DNA of 64,000 nucleotides from Luteimonas galliterrae (GCF_023374055.1 NZ_JAMBEP010000001.1:1984001-2048000), one strand, 5' to 3'; counted from the first letter of the stretch, positions 24,336-34,457 are shown. Numbers and translations: made by a program. The notes: a model not told the origin generated them from the letters alone.

Positions 24336-25067
24336 ATGCCCCGGGTGAGCTTCCCCGTCCGCGCCATCACCCTCGATCTCGACGACACGCTGTGGCCGTT
24401 TGCGCCGATCGGCGAGCGCATCGAGCGCGTGCTCGACGAATGGATGCGCGAACACAGCCCCGCCACCGCGGCCATGTTCCCGATCCCGGAAATGCGCGCC
24501 CTGCGCGACCGCGTCTTCGCCGAAAACCCGCAACTGATCCACGACCTCAGCACCCTGCGCCGCATGACCCTGCAACGCGCGCTGAGCGAGAGCGGCGGCG
24601 ACCCCGCATTGGCCGATGCCGCCTACGATGCCTTCCACGCCGCGCGCAACCAGGTGGACTGCTATCCGGACAGCATCGACGCACTCGCACGCATCGCCGC
24701 GCACCTGCCGGTGGCAGCGCTGACCAACGGCAACGCCGATCTGCAGCTGATCGGCTTGGCCGGGCACTTCCGCTTCCAGCTCGGCGCGCGCGAACACGGC
24801 GCAGCCAAACCCGAGCCCAGCATCTTCCACGCCGCCTGCGAACGGCTCGGCGTGGCGCCCGCAGAAGTGCTGCATGTGGGCGACGATGTCGAGATGGACG
24901 TGGTCGGCGCCGCGCGCGCCGGCCTGCGCACCTGCTGGATCAACCGCGACGGCCGGCCCTGGCCGCATCGCGATCCGCAACCCGACCTGCATTTCGAGAC
25001 GCTCGCCGCCCTGGCCGATTGGCTGGACGCGCATTCCCACCGCCGACCGGATACCGCCGCCGCATGA
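24336..25067 (+). CDS. HAD-superfamily phosphatase (YigB/YjjG-like)
   Basis: A 243-residue HAD hydrolase of subfamily IA. Motif I is LDLDDTLWP (nucleophile and acid Asp), a helical cap covers about 25-105, motif II is ALTNGN, motif III is the Lys in AAKPEPSIF, and motif IV is VGDDVEMDVVGA. The LDDTLWPFAP variant resembles YigB, which dephosphorylates the riboflavin intermediate 5-amino-6-(5-phosphoribitylamino)uracil; that substrate is a possibility, not a conclusion. The next gene overlaps its stop by 4 bases. A GTG at 24345 is an alternative start. Confidence 0.87.
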   Translation: MPRVSFPVRAITLDLDDTLWPFAPIGERIERVLDEWMREHSPATAAMFPIPEMRALRDRVFAENPQLIHDLSTLRRMTLQRALSESGGDPALADAAYDAFHAARNQVDCYPDSIDALARIAAHLPVAALTNGNADLQLIGLAGHFRFQLGAREHGAAKPEPSIFHAACERLGVAPAEVLHVGDDVEMDVVGAARAGLRTCWINRDGRPWPHRDPQPDLHFETLAALADWLDAHSHRRPDTAAA

Positions 25068-26434
25068 ACCCGCCGAATGGTTTCGCTTCGGACCGAAGCA
25101 AGGCGTTGCCGCTGTACTGCGTGCAGCGCATCGGCTTCGACGAATGGCGCAAGTCGCAAACCCCGGGCATCGGGCAATGGATCGATGCGCAGACGTTCGA
25201 CGCGGCCTCCGGCAGCCTGCTGTTGTTGCCCGGCGAAAACGGCATCGCCGGCGCAGTGTTGGGCATCGGCGATCCGCTCGATCCGTTCGCCTATGCGCAT
25301 GCGCCGTTCGCGCTGCCGCCGGGCGACTGGGCGCTGGCGAACGACTTGCCCGCCGATGCGCAACGAGCGCTGCAGCTGGGCTGGGGCCTGGGCAGCTATC
25401 GTTTCGCGCGTTACAAGAAACCCACGCGTGCGCCGTCGCGCCTGGCCGCCGAAGCCCCGGATGCGGAAACGCTGGCGCTGCTGGCCGCGTCGCTGCGCGT
25501 GCGCGACCTGGTCAACACGCCGACCCAGGACATGGGCCCCCAGGAACTCGAAGACGCCGCGCGCGACATCGCCAAGACGCATGGCGCGCAGTTCGAAAGC
25601 ATCGTCGGCGACGAACTTCTGAAGCAGAATTTCCCCGCCATCCACGCCGTCGGCCGCGCCTCGCATCGCGAGCCGCGCCTGATCGAGTTGAGTTGGGGCG
25701 ACGCATCGCATCCGCACGTCGCCCTGGTCGGCAAGGGCGTGTGCTTCGACACCGGCGGCCTGGACATCAAGCCTGCCGACGGCATGCGCAACATGAAGAA
25801 GGACATGGGCGGCGCCGCGCACGCGCTGGCGCTGGCGGAACTGATCATGTCGCAAAAGTTGCCGATCCGCCTGACGCTGCTGATCCCGGCGGTGGAAAAC
25901 GCGATCGGACCGGATGCGTTCCGCCCCGGCGAAGTGATCGCGACCCGCTCGGGCGTGAGCGTGGAGATCGACAACACCGATGCCGAAGGCCGCGTGATCC
26001 TGGGCGATGCGCTGGTCTACGCAGGCGAACGATCGCCGCAGTTGTTGATCGACTTCGCCACGCTCACCGGTGCGGCGCGCATCGCGCTGGGCCCGGACCT
26101 GCCGGCGCTTTACAGCAACGACGACGCGGTCGCCGACGCCTGGCTGGGCGCAAGCGCGCAAGTGCGCGACCCGGTGTGGCGCATGCCGTTATGGCGGCCT
26201 TACTGGCGCTACCTGACCAGCAGCATCGCCGACATGGCCAATGCCGGCAGCTCGCGCATGGCCGGCAGCGTGACCGCTGCGCTGTACCTGGAGCGCTTCG
26301 TGCCCGCGCAGCAGGCGTGGGCGCACCTGGACGTGTATGCCTGGAACGACAGCGACCGGCCGGGCAAACCCGCCGGCGGCGAAGCGCAGGGCCTGCGCGC
26401 CGCGTACGCGATGCTCAAATCCCGGTTCGCGTAA
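25064..26434 (+). CDS. M17 family leucyl aminopeptidase (PepB-like)
   Basis: A 456-residue cytosolic metallo-aminopeptidase. The two-zinc catalytic domain shows VGKGVCFDTGGLDIKP (Lys224, Asp229, Lys236), the conserved MKKDMGGAA loop and the signature NTDAEGRV (304-310). The N-terminal domain (1-150) is divergent from PepA, as in the PepB-like members common in Xanthomonads. It removes N-terminal residues from peptides in protein turnover. Its ATG overlaps the HAD stop codon (ATGA), so the two genes form an operon ending at a REP pair. Confidence 0.92.
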   Translation: MNPPNGFASDRSKALPLYCVQRIGFDEWRKSQTPGIGQWIDAQTFDAASGSLLLLPGENGIAGAVLGIGDPLDPFAYAHAPFALPPGDWALANDLPADAQRALQLGWGLGSYRFARYKKPTRAPSRLAAEAPDAETLALLAASLRVRDLVNTPTQDMGPQELEDAARDIAKTHGAQFESIVGDELLKQNFPAIHAVGRASHREPRLIELSWGDASHPHVALVGKGVCFDTGGLDIKPADGMRNMKKDMGGAAHALALAELIMSQKLPIRLTLLIPAVENAIGPDAFRPGEVIATRSGVSVEIDNTDAEGRVILGDALVYAGERSPQLLIDFATLTGAARIALGPDLPALYSNDDAVADAWLGASAQVRDPVWRMPLWRPYWRYLTSSIADMANAGSSRMAGSVTAALYLERFVPAQQAWAHLDVYAWNDSDRPGKPAGGEAQGLRAAYAMLKSRFA

Positions 26435-26436
26435 GT

Positions 26437-26536
26437 CGTAGCCCGGGTAAGCGCAGCGCACCCGGGATGCCCGCCGCGACGAAGTACGTCGTACAAGCAC
26501 GTCCGTCCCGGGTGCGCTGCGCTTACCCGGGCTACG
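26437..26536. repeat. REP pair, GTAGCCCGGGTAAG type
   Basis: Two inverted copies of CGTAGCCCGGGTAAGCGCAG face each other with about 40 bases between, in the gap between the convergent aminopeptidase and diguanylate cyclase genes. The long hairpin could also stop transcription from both sides. Confidence 0.88.
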
Positions 26537-26537
26537 A

Positions 26538-28217
26538 TCAGGCGCGGATCGGGGTGTTGCTTTGTTCGACCCGGTTGCGGCCGTTGCGTTTGGCGCGGTA
26601 AAGCGCCTCGTCGGCGGCGCGCAGCAGCGCATCGGTCGTGTTGCCGTCGCCCGGGAAGCCGGCCAGGCCGATCGATACCGTCACTTTCGGCAGTTCGCGG
26701 CCCAGGTGCTGCACGTGCAGCGCTTCCACGCCGGCGCGGATCGCGTTGGCGCGCTGCATCGCCGTATTGAGGTCGGCTTCCGGCAGGATCAGGGTGAATT
26801 CCTCGCCGCCGTAACGGCAGGCGATATCTTCGCCGCGCGTCTGGTCCTGCAGCAGTTGCCCGAACGCGGCGAGCAGCGCATCGCCGCCGGCATGGCCATG
26901 CACATCGTTGAACGCTTTGAAGTGGTCCAGGTCCAGCATCATCAACGACAGCGGCAGGCCGCGCCGCATGCAGCGCGACAACTCGCGCGCCATCGCTTCT
27001 TCCAGGTAGCGCCGGTTGAACAGGCCGGTTAGCGGCTCCCGGATCGATTGCAACCGCAGTCTTTCCTGCAGGTAAAGATTGGATAACGCCATCGACAACT
27101 GTTCGGCGGCCGCCTCGACGATGTCCATGCGCGCCAGGAAAGCCGCATTTTCGTCGGAGAGATAGATGAAGCCCAACTGCACGCCCTGCGCGGACAGCGG
27201 GATGCAGGCGGTAACGGCCTTGCCGGAAGCATCGATATGCGCGCAGCGCATGCCTTCGCTCTCGATGATCTGCGGCTGGCCGCGGCGCAGCGCCCAGCAC
27301 TGCTCCGGCGCGACCATCGCGGCGCTGTCCGCGGCATGCTCGCCCCAGTGCGCCATCGCTTCGGCATGGTCCTGCGAGTTGCGCATGCGGTAGACCGTGC
27401 CGCCGGTGCCGGGCAACAGCGTCGACAGCATGCGCGAAGTGAGCTGCAGGGCTTCGGCGGGTTCTATGCAGCTCTGCAGCATGCTGCCGTAGCGGCTCAG
27501 TTCGCGCAGGTCCGCGCTGTTGCGCTTGAGCCGGGCGAGGCCGGTGTGCAACTGCGCGTTGGCGTCGGACGTCGCCGCCTCGGCCTGCCCGCGGCGCCGC
27601 ACTTCCTGCACCAGCAGCCAGTACACGCCGGCGATCACGGCCAGGCCCAACGGAATCCCCAACAGGGCGATGGTCCTCAGCATCTGCGCGCTGTCGTGGC
27701 TGGAAGCGTCGCGCTCGACCAGCAGCGCTTCCTCGATCTCGACTATCTGCGCCTTCTGCCTGCGGATCGCCGACGACACGTCCTTGACTTCGGCGCCTAC
27801 CGCCGCTTGCGCCGCAGGCAGGCCGCCTTGTTGGTATTTCTGTAGAGTGGCGGCCATCTGCGCGGCGCGCAACTCTATCTGCGACTGCAGCACGCGGGTC
27901 CTGGCCTGCTGCTGCGGATTGTCGGCCGTCAGCGCCCGCAGTTTTTCGTAGGTCGAAGGCAGCCGATCGCGCACGTTGCGGTAATCGGCCAGGTAATCCG
28001 CGTCGCCGGTCAGCAGGTAGCCGCGCTGCGCGGATTCGGCGTCGCGCAAGGTCGCTTCCAGCTCGTCCAACTGCCCGATCACGGCGTTGGTGTGCGCGAC
28101 CCATTCCGAATCGGCGATCAGGCGTTGCGCGCCGACCACGACGGCGTAACCGATGGCCACGAAGATCAGCGCCGCGATCAGCAATCCGGTTTGAGTGCGG
28201 ATCTTGGCGTTCTTCAT
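26538..28217 (-). CDS. Membrane diguanylate cyclase (CHASE3-GAF-GGDEF)
   Basis: A 559-residue sensor that probably makes cyclic di-GMP. Membrane helix at about 10-30, periplasmic four-helix CHASE3-like sensor (about 35-180, with LRDAESAQRGYLLTGD), second helix (about 185-205), GAF-like domain (about 230-390), and a GGDEF domain ending the protein. The active site is the functional variant GGEEF and a product-binding RxxD motif (RGED) precedes it, so feedback inhibition is likely. Its gene is alone on its strand; the stop lies directly next to the REP pair. Confidence 0.92.
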   Translation of the reverse strand: MKNAKIRTQTGLLIAALIFVAIGYAVVVGAQRLIADSEWVAHTNAVIGQLDELEATLRDAESAQRGYLLTGDADYLADYRNVRDRLPSTYEKLRALTADNPQQQARTRVLQSQIELRAAQMAATLQKYQQGGLPAAQAAVGAEVKDVSSAIRRQKAQIVEIEEALLVERDASSHDSAQMLRTIALLGIPLGLAVIAGVYWLLVQEVRRRGQAEAATSDANAQLHTGLARLKRNSADLRELSRYGSMLQSCIEPAEALQLTSRMLSTLLPGTGGTVYRMRNSQDHAEAMAHWGEHAADSAAMVAPEQCWALRRGQPQIIESEGMRCAHIDASGKAVTACIPLSAQGVQLGFIYLSDENAAFLARMDIVEAAAEQLSMALSNLYLQERLRLQSIREPLTGLFNRRYLEEAMARELSRCMRRGLPLSLMMLDLDHFKAFNDVHGHAGGDALLAAFGQLLQDQTRGEDIACRYGGEEFTLILPEADLNTAMQRANAIRAGVEALHVQHLGRELPKVTVSIGLAGFPGDGNTTDALLRAADEALYRAKRNGRNRVEQSNTPIRA

Positions 28218-28356
28218 AAAACAGATTCGCTAGGAACCGGCCCGATTATGCGCTCCGGCTGGCCGGCGCGCGCCCCGCCCGCGATCGGCCCTGCGAAAAA
28301 CGTGGCTCTCGTCACTGTTACGGCACGGCCGTATCGGGCCGACCGTACGAATCGCT

Positions 28357-28959
28357 TTACAACCAGCCTTTCTGACGCGCCAATCGGTAGGCCTCGATGC
28401 GGTTGCCCACGCCCAGCTTGCCTATCGCTTCGGACAGGTAGTTGCGCACGGTGCCGTGCGACAGGCGCAACTGCGATGCGATTTCGTTCGCCGACTGCCC
28501 CTCTCCGGCCAACCGCAGGATCTGCCGTTCGCGGTCGCTGAGCGGGTCCGCCTCGGTCCAGGCGTCGATCGCCAATTGCGGATCGATCGCGCGGCCGCCG
28601 CGATGGACTTTGCGCAAGGCCTCGGCCAGATCCTCGGCCGGCGCATCTTTCAGCAGATAACCCGCGACGCCGGCATCGAGCGCACGGCGCAGGAAGCCGG
28701 CGCGCGCGAACGTGGTGACGATGACCACCTTGACCGGCAGTTCATGGCGCTGGATGCGTTGCGCCAATTCCAGGCCGGTCAACCCCGGCATTTCGATGTC
28801 GGTGATCAGCACGTCGGGCTTGAGCCGCTGCACTTCGCGCCAGGCGCTTTCGCCGTCGGCAGCCGCACCCAGCACTTCGATGTCCGACTCCAGGCCCAAC
28901 AGCGCCGACAGCGCGCCGCGCACCATCGCCTGGTCCTCGGCCAGCAGGATCCGGATCAT
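28357..28959 (-). CDS. NarL/FixJ-family response regulator (DesR-like)
   Basis: A 200-residue two-component regulator. The receiver domain has the acidic pair in LLAEDQAM and the phosphorylated Asp in LITDIEMPG, with Thr in VTTFARAG and Lys in LLKDAPAEDL. The C-terminal LuxR-type HTH is LSDRERQILRLAGEGQSANEIASQLRLSHGTVRNYL. Its start codon overlaps the stop of the histidine kinase gene (ATGA). By position it should control the upstream ABC exporter genes in the same operon, as DesR does for its membrane target. Confidence 0.93.
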   Translation of the reverse strand: MIRILLAEDQAMVRGALSALLGLESDIEVLGAAADGESAWREVQRLKPDVLITDIEMPGLTGLELAQRIQRHELPVKVVIVTTFARAGFLRRALDAGVAGYLLKDAPAEDLAEALRKVHRGGRAIDPQLAIDAWTEADPLSDRERQILRLAGEGQSANEIASQLRLSHGTVRNYLSEAIGKLGVGNRIEAYRLARQKGWL

Positions 28960-30170
28960 GCGGCGTTCAACCGCGCGCCGGGAGCCGGCGCAGGTTCGTC
29001 GTCTGCGTGAGACGGCATGCCGTCCGCGAAAGCGCGTGGCGGTTTGACCGGCACCCGCACCAGCAGCTTCGTGCCCTGGCCTTTGGGCGACTCGATGCTC
29101 AGCGTTCCGCCCAGCGCTGCGATCCTTTCGCGCATGCCGCACAAGCCATTGCCGTCGGCGACGATGCCGCCGTTGCCGTTGTCGTCGATGCGCAGCCGCA
29201 CGCTATCGCCCTCGCAGGCGAACGCGACCTGGGCATGCGTGGCTTGGGCGTGCCGGGCGATGTTGGTGGCCGCCTCGCGCAGCACCAGCGACAGCGCGCG
29301 CTCGATCTCCGCCGGCAAGCCCGGCGGCGGATCGTAGGCGAAGTGGACCATCGAAGATTCCAGCAGCAGCCGCACCGACGCCAACTCGGCGGCAAGGTCG
29401 GTAGCGCGGATGCCGGTGACCGCGCTGCGCACCTCGGCCAGCGCATGGCGCGCGATCTTTTCGGCCTCCTCCACTTCGCGCCGCGAGGCTTCGCTGTCGC
29501 GGTCGAACAGCTTGCGCGACAGCTCGAGCTTCAGCGTGATCAGCGACAGCGTGTGGCCGAGCAGATCGTGCAGGTCGCGGCCGATGCGTTCGCGCTCGGC
29601 AGTGGCGGCGAGGCGGCGCACTTCGTCGTGCGACAGCTTGAGCGCGGCGTCCTTCTCCTGGTTGGCGCGCTCGACGTTGACGATCACGCCGATGATCATC
29701 GTCATCGCCGGTATCCAGACCAGCATCTGCCATGGATAGCCGATCCACTTCGCCCATCCCACGAACACGATGTTGAGCACCGCCAGCTGGGCCAGGTAAG
29801 CCAGCGCGTTGCGTTTGTCGGCCGTGCGCAGCATCACGCAACCGAAGATGAAATAGCTGATTCCGGCGGGATAACCGGGCAGCATCGCCATGCTCAGCGC
29901 GACCATGCCCAGCGCATAGCGGTAGGAAATGCGCCGCGGCGCCAGCAGCGTCATCGCGTACAGCAGCACGAACAGCGGATAGGACGCCAGCGTCAGCAAG
30001 GCCCAGCGCGCGCTGTAGCCGTTGGGCGAAAAGATCGGCGTGATGAACACCCAGATCGACCACAGCAGGTGCACGCCATCGGTCCACGGCGATTTGCCCT
30101 GGCGGACCATCGCCGCCACGGCCGAGTCCGGGGCGGGCGACAGCCAGGCCGGGAAGATCTTGAACGTCAC
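28956..30170 (-). CDS. DesK-like membrane sensor histidine kinase
   Basis: A 404-residue kinase with four to five membrane helices in the first 160 residues, a short coiled linker, a HisKA_3 dimerisation domain with the phosphoacceptor His in GRDLHDLLGHTLSL, and an HATPase domain (EAATNIARHAQATHAQV, DNGNG, GLCGMRERIAALGG). The loop-free multi-helix sensor suggests it reads a membrane property, as DesK reads lipid order. I chose a GTG at 30170 as start: upstream in-frame codons reach into the permease gene and no in-frame ATG precedes the first helix. Start confidence is moderate. Confidence 0.88.
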   Translation of the reverse strand: MTFKIFPAWLSPAPDSAVAAMVRQGKSPWTDGVHLLWSIWVFITPIFSPNGYSARWALLTLASYPLFVLLYAMTLLAPRRISYRYALGMVALSMAMLPGYPAGISYFIFGCVMLRTADKRNALAYLAQLAVLNIVFVGWAKWIGYPWQMLVWIPAMTMIIGVIVNVERANQEKDAALKLSHDEVRRLAATAERERIGRDLHDLLGHTLSLITLKLELSRKLFDRDSEASRREVEEAEKIARHALAEVRSAVTGIRATDLAAELASVRLLLESSMVHFAYDPPPGLPAEIERALSLVLREAATNIARHAQATHAQVAFACEGDSVRLRIDDNGNGGIVADGNGLCGMRERIAALGGTLSIESPKGQGTKLLVRVPVKPPRAFADGMPSHADDEPAPAPGARLNAA

Positions 30171-30211
30171 CGGGCGATCCGTGGACGGTTGCGTGCGCCG
30201 ATCATGCCACT

Positions 30212-31003
30212 TCAGCCGTAGCGGCGCAGGCGCCGCGCCGCCAGCAGCAGGAAGCCGGCCGTGAATCCGGCCAGCACGAGCGCATGCGGCCAGCCTGGAC
30301 CCGTGTCGAAGCCGACCGCCGACAGCGACAGCATGTTCAAGTGATAGCTGGGCCAGACCGGGGCCAGTTGCTGCAACAGCTTGGGCATCACCGACAACGG
30401 GAACCACAGGCCGGACAGGAAGGCCATCGGCAGATAGACCAGGTTGATCAGCGCCGGCGCGCCCTGCCCTTTCACCAACGTGCCGAGCAACAGTCCCAGC
30501 GCGCAGAACGGCATCACGCCGATCATGTCGACAACGAACAGCCGCAGCAGCTGCGCCGGCTCGAGCCTCACATGGGCGACGAAGACCGCCAGCGCCATCA
30601 GCAGCGCCACGACCAAGCCTGCGACCGCGACCGCCATCGCCATCTTGCCCAGCAGGTAGGCCGCCGGCGGCATCGGCAGCGCGCGCTTGAGCATCAGCAG
30701 GCCGCCGTCGCGCTCCAGCGCCAGCGACACGCCGAAACCGAACAGGCCCGGCGCCATCACGCCGAAAGTGCCGTACGAGGCGAGCAGGAAGCGCGGCGCA
30801 TCGGCGCCGCTCTTCTGGCCCAGCACGACGCCGAACATCAGATAGAACACGGCCGGAAACAGCAGCGTCGGCAACACGAAACCCGGATTTCGCAGATAGC
30901 GCAGGCATTCGCTGCGCGCTTCCTGCAGATAGGCGCGCAGGACGCGGCCGGCGGGCATGCGCGGCGCGCGATCGATGGCGGCGGGAAGGTCGATGGCGTC
31001 CAT
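30212..31003 (-). CDS. ABC-2 type transporter permease
   Basis: A 263-residue membrane protein with six predicted helices (about 45-62, 75-95, 115-140, 152-172, 182-200 and 240-258). The conserved ABC-2 elements are an N-terminal amphipathic arm (YLRNPGFVLPTLLFPAVFYLMFG) and the INLVYLPMAFLSGLWFPLS segment before the last helices. It forms an exporter with the ATPase encoded immediately upstream; their codons overlap by one base (TGATG). Substrate unknown; drug- or antibiotic-type exporters of this layout are often paired with DesKR-like systems, as here. Confidence 0.9.
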   Translation of the reverse strand: MDAIDLPAAIDRAPRMPAGRVLRAYLQEARSECLRYLRNPGFVLPTLLFPAVFYLMFGVVLGQKSGADAPRFLLASYGTFGVMAPGLFGFGVSLALERDGGLLMLKRALPMPPAAYLLGKMAMAVAVAGLVVALLMALAVFVAHVRLEPAQLLRLFVVDMIGVMPFCALGLLLGTLVKGQGAPALINLVYLPMAFLSGLWFPLSVMPKLLQQLAPVWPSYHLNMLSLSAVGFDTGPGWPHALVLAGFTAGFLLLAARRLRRYG

Positions 31004-31929
31004 CAGGCGGCCTCGCGCTGTTCGGCGACGGCCTCATCGGCGTCGCGGGTGAGTTCGGTGAAGGCTTCGGCCAGGCCGGCGGCCTGCACTTCGAGCGCCG
31101 ATACGCCCGCATCGGCGTCCAGCAGGCGGCGCAACAGCGCTTCGACGCGGCCGCTCGACATCCACAAGCGCTCGCCGTCCATCCGCGCTTCGACCACTTC
31201 CGGCCATGCGCGCACGGCTTCGGCGTCCAACCGCGTCGAGCAACGCACGCGCTTGAGCGAAACCCGCGCGCGCAGTTCGTCGACGCTGCCTTCGCTGATC
31301 GCCTTGCCGCGCGCCATTACGCAGACGCGGTCGGCCAGCGCTTCGGCTTCCTCCAGATAATGCGTGGTCAGCACGACCGAATTGCCTTCGGCGACCAGAT
31401 GGCGGATCGCGACCCATAGTTTTTGCCGCGCCTGCACGTCCATGCCGACGCTGGGCTCGTCCAGGAACAGCAGCCGCGGCCGCCCGCACAACGCCAGCGC
31501 GAACTGCACGCGACGCTGCTGGCCGCCGGACAGCTTGCCGTACGGCCGCTGCAGCAGATCGGCGACGCCGGCCAGCTGCGCGCTTTCCTGCAGGCTGCGC
31601 GGCGACGGGTAGTAGCTGGCGGTCAGGCGGATCAGCTCGCCCACGCGCAGCGTCGCCGGCAGCGCGGCGTCCTGCAGCATCACGCCGATGCCGCGTCGCG
31701 CCTGGATGCGCTGCGGATCCTGTCCGAACAATTCCACCGTGCCGGCATCGGCGCGGACCAAGCCCAGCAGCAAGCCGATCGCGGTGGTCTTGCCGGCGCC
31801 GTTGGGCCCGAGCAGGGCCAGCAATTCGCCGCCATGCAGCGCCAGGTCCAAACCGTCCAAGGCCTGGACCTTGCCGTACGCCTTGCGCGCACCGCGCAGT
31901 CGCGCAAGTACCGTTTGTTGCGAAGTCAT
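31003..31929 (-). CDS. ABC exporter ATP-binding protein
   Basis: A 308-residue ATPase. Walker A is GPNGAGKTT (about 41-49), Q-loop GVMLQD, signature LSGGQQRR, Walker B LLFLDEPSVGMD and switch His in VVLTTHYLEEAEALAD. The 80-residue C-terminal extension is usual for DrrA/CcmA-like exporter ATPases. It is the first gene of a four-gene unit: ATPase, permease, histidine kinase, response regulator. It is divergent from the MacA-like adaptor gene across 248 bases. Confidence 0.93.
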   Translation of the reverse strand: MTSQQTVLARLRGARKAYGKVQALDGLDLALHGGELLALLGPNGAGKTTAIGLLLGLVRADAGTVELFGQDPQRIQARRGIGVMLQDAALPATLRVGELIRLTASYYPSPRSLQESAQLAGVADLLQRPYGKLSGGQQRRVQFALALCGRPRLLFLDEPSVGMDVQARQKLWVAIRHLVAEGNSVVLTTHYLEEAEALADRVCVMARGKAISEGSVDELRARVSLKRVRCSTRLDAEAVRAWPEVVEARMDGERLWMSSGRVEALLRRLLDADAGVSALEVQAAGLAEAFTELTRDADEAVAEQREAA

Positions 31930-32177
31930 TGCGGCCGTCCTCCTCTCCGATTGCGGATAAGATTCGCTCCGCCGCGCGCGCCGCGGCAGTCGCGCCCATC
32001 AGGTATTCGGGATGACAGCCGTCAGATGACGCGGGCGGCGGCCGTCCGTAGGCTGCGATCCGTGAATCGGCGGCCGCACCGCCCACGCCGCGGCGCAGCA
32101 TGGCCCTATGCGTGCGGCGGTTGGCGAAATGCGCGTTCTGCCGTCACACTTCGCATCTTTCCCTCGTCCAGTCTGCG

Positions 32178-33437
32178 ATGAACGCCTCTTCCGAACTGTT
32201 GAAGGAACTCCGCATCGACCGCAAGGCGCCGCCGCCTCCGACGTCGCGGCGCGCGCTGTGGATCGCGCTGGCCGTGATCGCCGCGCTGCTGCTGGCGGCC
32301 GGCGCGGCCTGGGCGTTCTTCGCGCGCGACAAGGGCATCGAGGTGCGCACCGCTAGCGTGACGCCGATCGCGGCCGGCGGCGCATCGGCGTCGGTGCTCG
32401 ACGCCAGCGGCTATGTTGTCGCGCGGCGAATGGCGACGGTCTCGGCCAAGATCACCGGGCGCGTGCGCGAAGTGCTGATCGAAGAAGGCCAGGCCGTGAA
32501 GGAAGGCCAGGTGATGGCCACGCTGGATCCGATCGACGCCGACGCCCAGCGCTCGCTCGCCTCCGCGCAGTTGGGCGCCGCGCGCAGCCAGGCGCAGAGC
32601 GTGCAGGCGCGGCTGGTCGAAGCCGAGGCCAATGCCAAGCGCTTGTCGTCGATGGTGCAGCGCCAGCTCGTGTCGCGCTCGCAATACGACCAGGCCGTGG
32701 CCCAGCGCGATTCGCTACGCGCCGAACTGCTCACTGCGCAGCGCAACGCCAAAGTCGCGGGCGATTCGCTGCGGATCGCCGATATCGGCGTGGACAACAC
32801 CATCGTGCGCGCCCCGTTCTCCGGCGTGGTGACGGCCAAGGCCGCGCAGCCGGGCGAGATCGTGTCGCCGCTGTCGGCCGGCGGCGGCTTCACCCGCACC
32901 GGCATCGGCACCATCGTCGACATGGATTCGCTGGAAGTCGAAGTGGACGTCGGCGAAGCCTACATCGGCCGCGTGCAGCCGAAGATGCCGGTCGAGGCCA
33001 CGCTCAACGCCTACCCGGATTGGAAGATCCCGGCCGAAGTGATCGCGATCATTCCCGCCGCCGACCGCGGCAAGGCCACGGTCAAGGTGCGCATCGCGAT
33101 CAAGACCAAGGATCCGCGGATCGTGCCGGACATGGGCGTCAACGTCAGCTTCCTGGAGCCGGACAAGCCCGCCGCGACCCAGGCGCCGCCGCGCGGCGTG
33201 CGTGTGCCGGCGGCGGCCATCGCCAAGCGCGACGGCGGCGACGTGGCTTTCGTGATCGCTGGCGACGACAAGGACGCGGTCGAACAGCGCCCGCTCAAGC
33301 TCGGTCGCACGCTGGGCGACGACCGCGAAGTAACGTCCGGCCTGTCCGGCGGGGACGTGGTCGTGCTGGATCCGCCGGCCGAACTGCAGGACGGCGCAAA
33401 AGTACGGATAGCGGAGGACGAGGCGTCGAAAAATTGA
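32178..33437 (+). CDS. MacA/HlyD-type periplasmic efflux adaptor
   Basis: A 419-residue membrane-fusion protein. N-terminal cytoplasmic tail (1-32), one membrane helix (about 33-55), then a lipoyl half-motif (ITGRVREVLIEEGQAVKEGQV), an alpha-helical hairpin (about 115-185), the second lipoyl half (APFSGVVTAKAAQPGEIVSP), a beta-barrel and a membrane-proximal domain. It should link the inner-membrane ABC pump encoded downstream to an outer-membrane channel; no TolC-like gene is present in the window. I start at the ATG at 32178; the frame upstream to 32100 is not protein-like. Confidence 0.92.
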   Translation: MNASSELLKELRIDRKAPPPPTSRRALWIALAVIAALLLAAGAAWAFFARDKGIEVRTASVTPIAAGGASASVLDASGYVVARRMATVSAKITGRVREVLIEEGQAVKEGQVMATLDPIDADAQRSLASAQLGAARSQAQSVQARLVEAEANAKRLSSMVQRQLVSRSQYDQAVAQRDSLRAELLTAQRNAKVAGDSLRIADIGVDNTIVRAPFSGVVTAKAAQPGEIVSPLSAGGGFTRTGIGTIVDMDSLEVEVDVGEAYIGRVQPKMPVEATLNAYPDWKIPAEVIAIIPAADRGKATVKVRIAIKTKDPRIVPDMGVNVSFLEPDKPAATQAPPRGVRVPAAAIAKRDGGDVAFVIAGDDKDAVEQRPLKLGRTLGDDREVTSGLSGGDVVVLDPPAELQDGAKVRIAEDEASKN

Positions 33438-33482
33438 CACTTCGTTCGTCGTAGGTAAGTGCGGGGTGGTGGCTGCCTTTAA

Positions 33483-33594
33483 GCCGTCATTCCCGCGAAG
33501 GCGGGAATCCAGCGACTTGGCTCTTAGCGTGATGGATTCCTGACCTTAAAGAAGCGGAAAGTCGCTGGATTCCCGCCTTCGCGGGAATGACGGC
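33483..33594. repeat. Perfect 35-bp inverted repeat inside efflux operon
   Basis: Arms 33483-33517 and 33560-33594 match at all 35 positions, with a 42-base loop. Each arm contains CATTCCCGCGAAGGCGGGAATCC, a palindrome in itself. The repeat lies between adaptor and ATPase genes and ends 28 bases before the ATPase ATG. Confidence 0.92.
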
Positions 33595-33622
33595 CCTAAA
33601 AACCAAAGAAGAGGACTACGCG

Positions 33623-34315
<693 letters not shown>

Positions 34316-34322
34316 GTTTGAG

Positions 34323-34438
34323 CCCCTCTCCCGCCGGGAGAGGGGTTGGGGTGAGGGTTCGGCGCGAGCGCCGGCTTCCATCCCGCACCGAACCCTCATC
34401 CGGCGCTTCGCGCCACCTTCTCCCGGACGGAGAAGGGA
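34323..34438. repeat. Long BIME-like repeat, CCCTCTCCCGC type
   Basis: CCCTCTCCCGCCGGGAGAGGGG, then TTGGGGTGAGGGTTCGGC, a short spacer, and the inverted forms CGAACCCTCATCC and CTTCTCCCGG...GGAGAAGGG. The same arrangement recurs at 40206-40363. It lies between the ATPase and first permease genes. Confidence 0.85.
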
Positions 34439-34457
34439 AAGCAAAAGCTAAGAGGCC

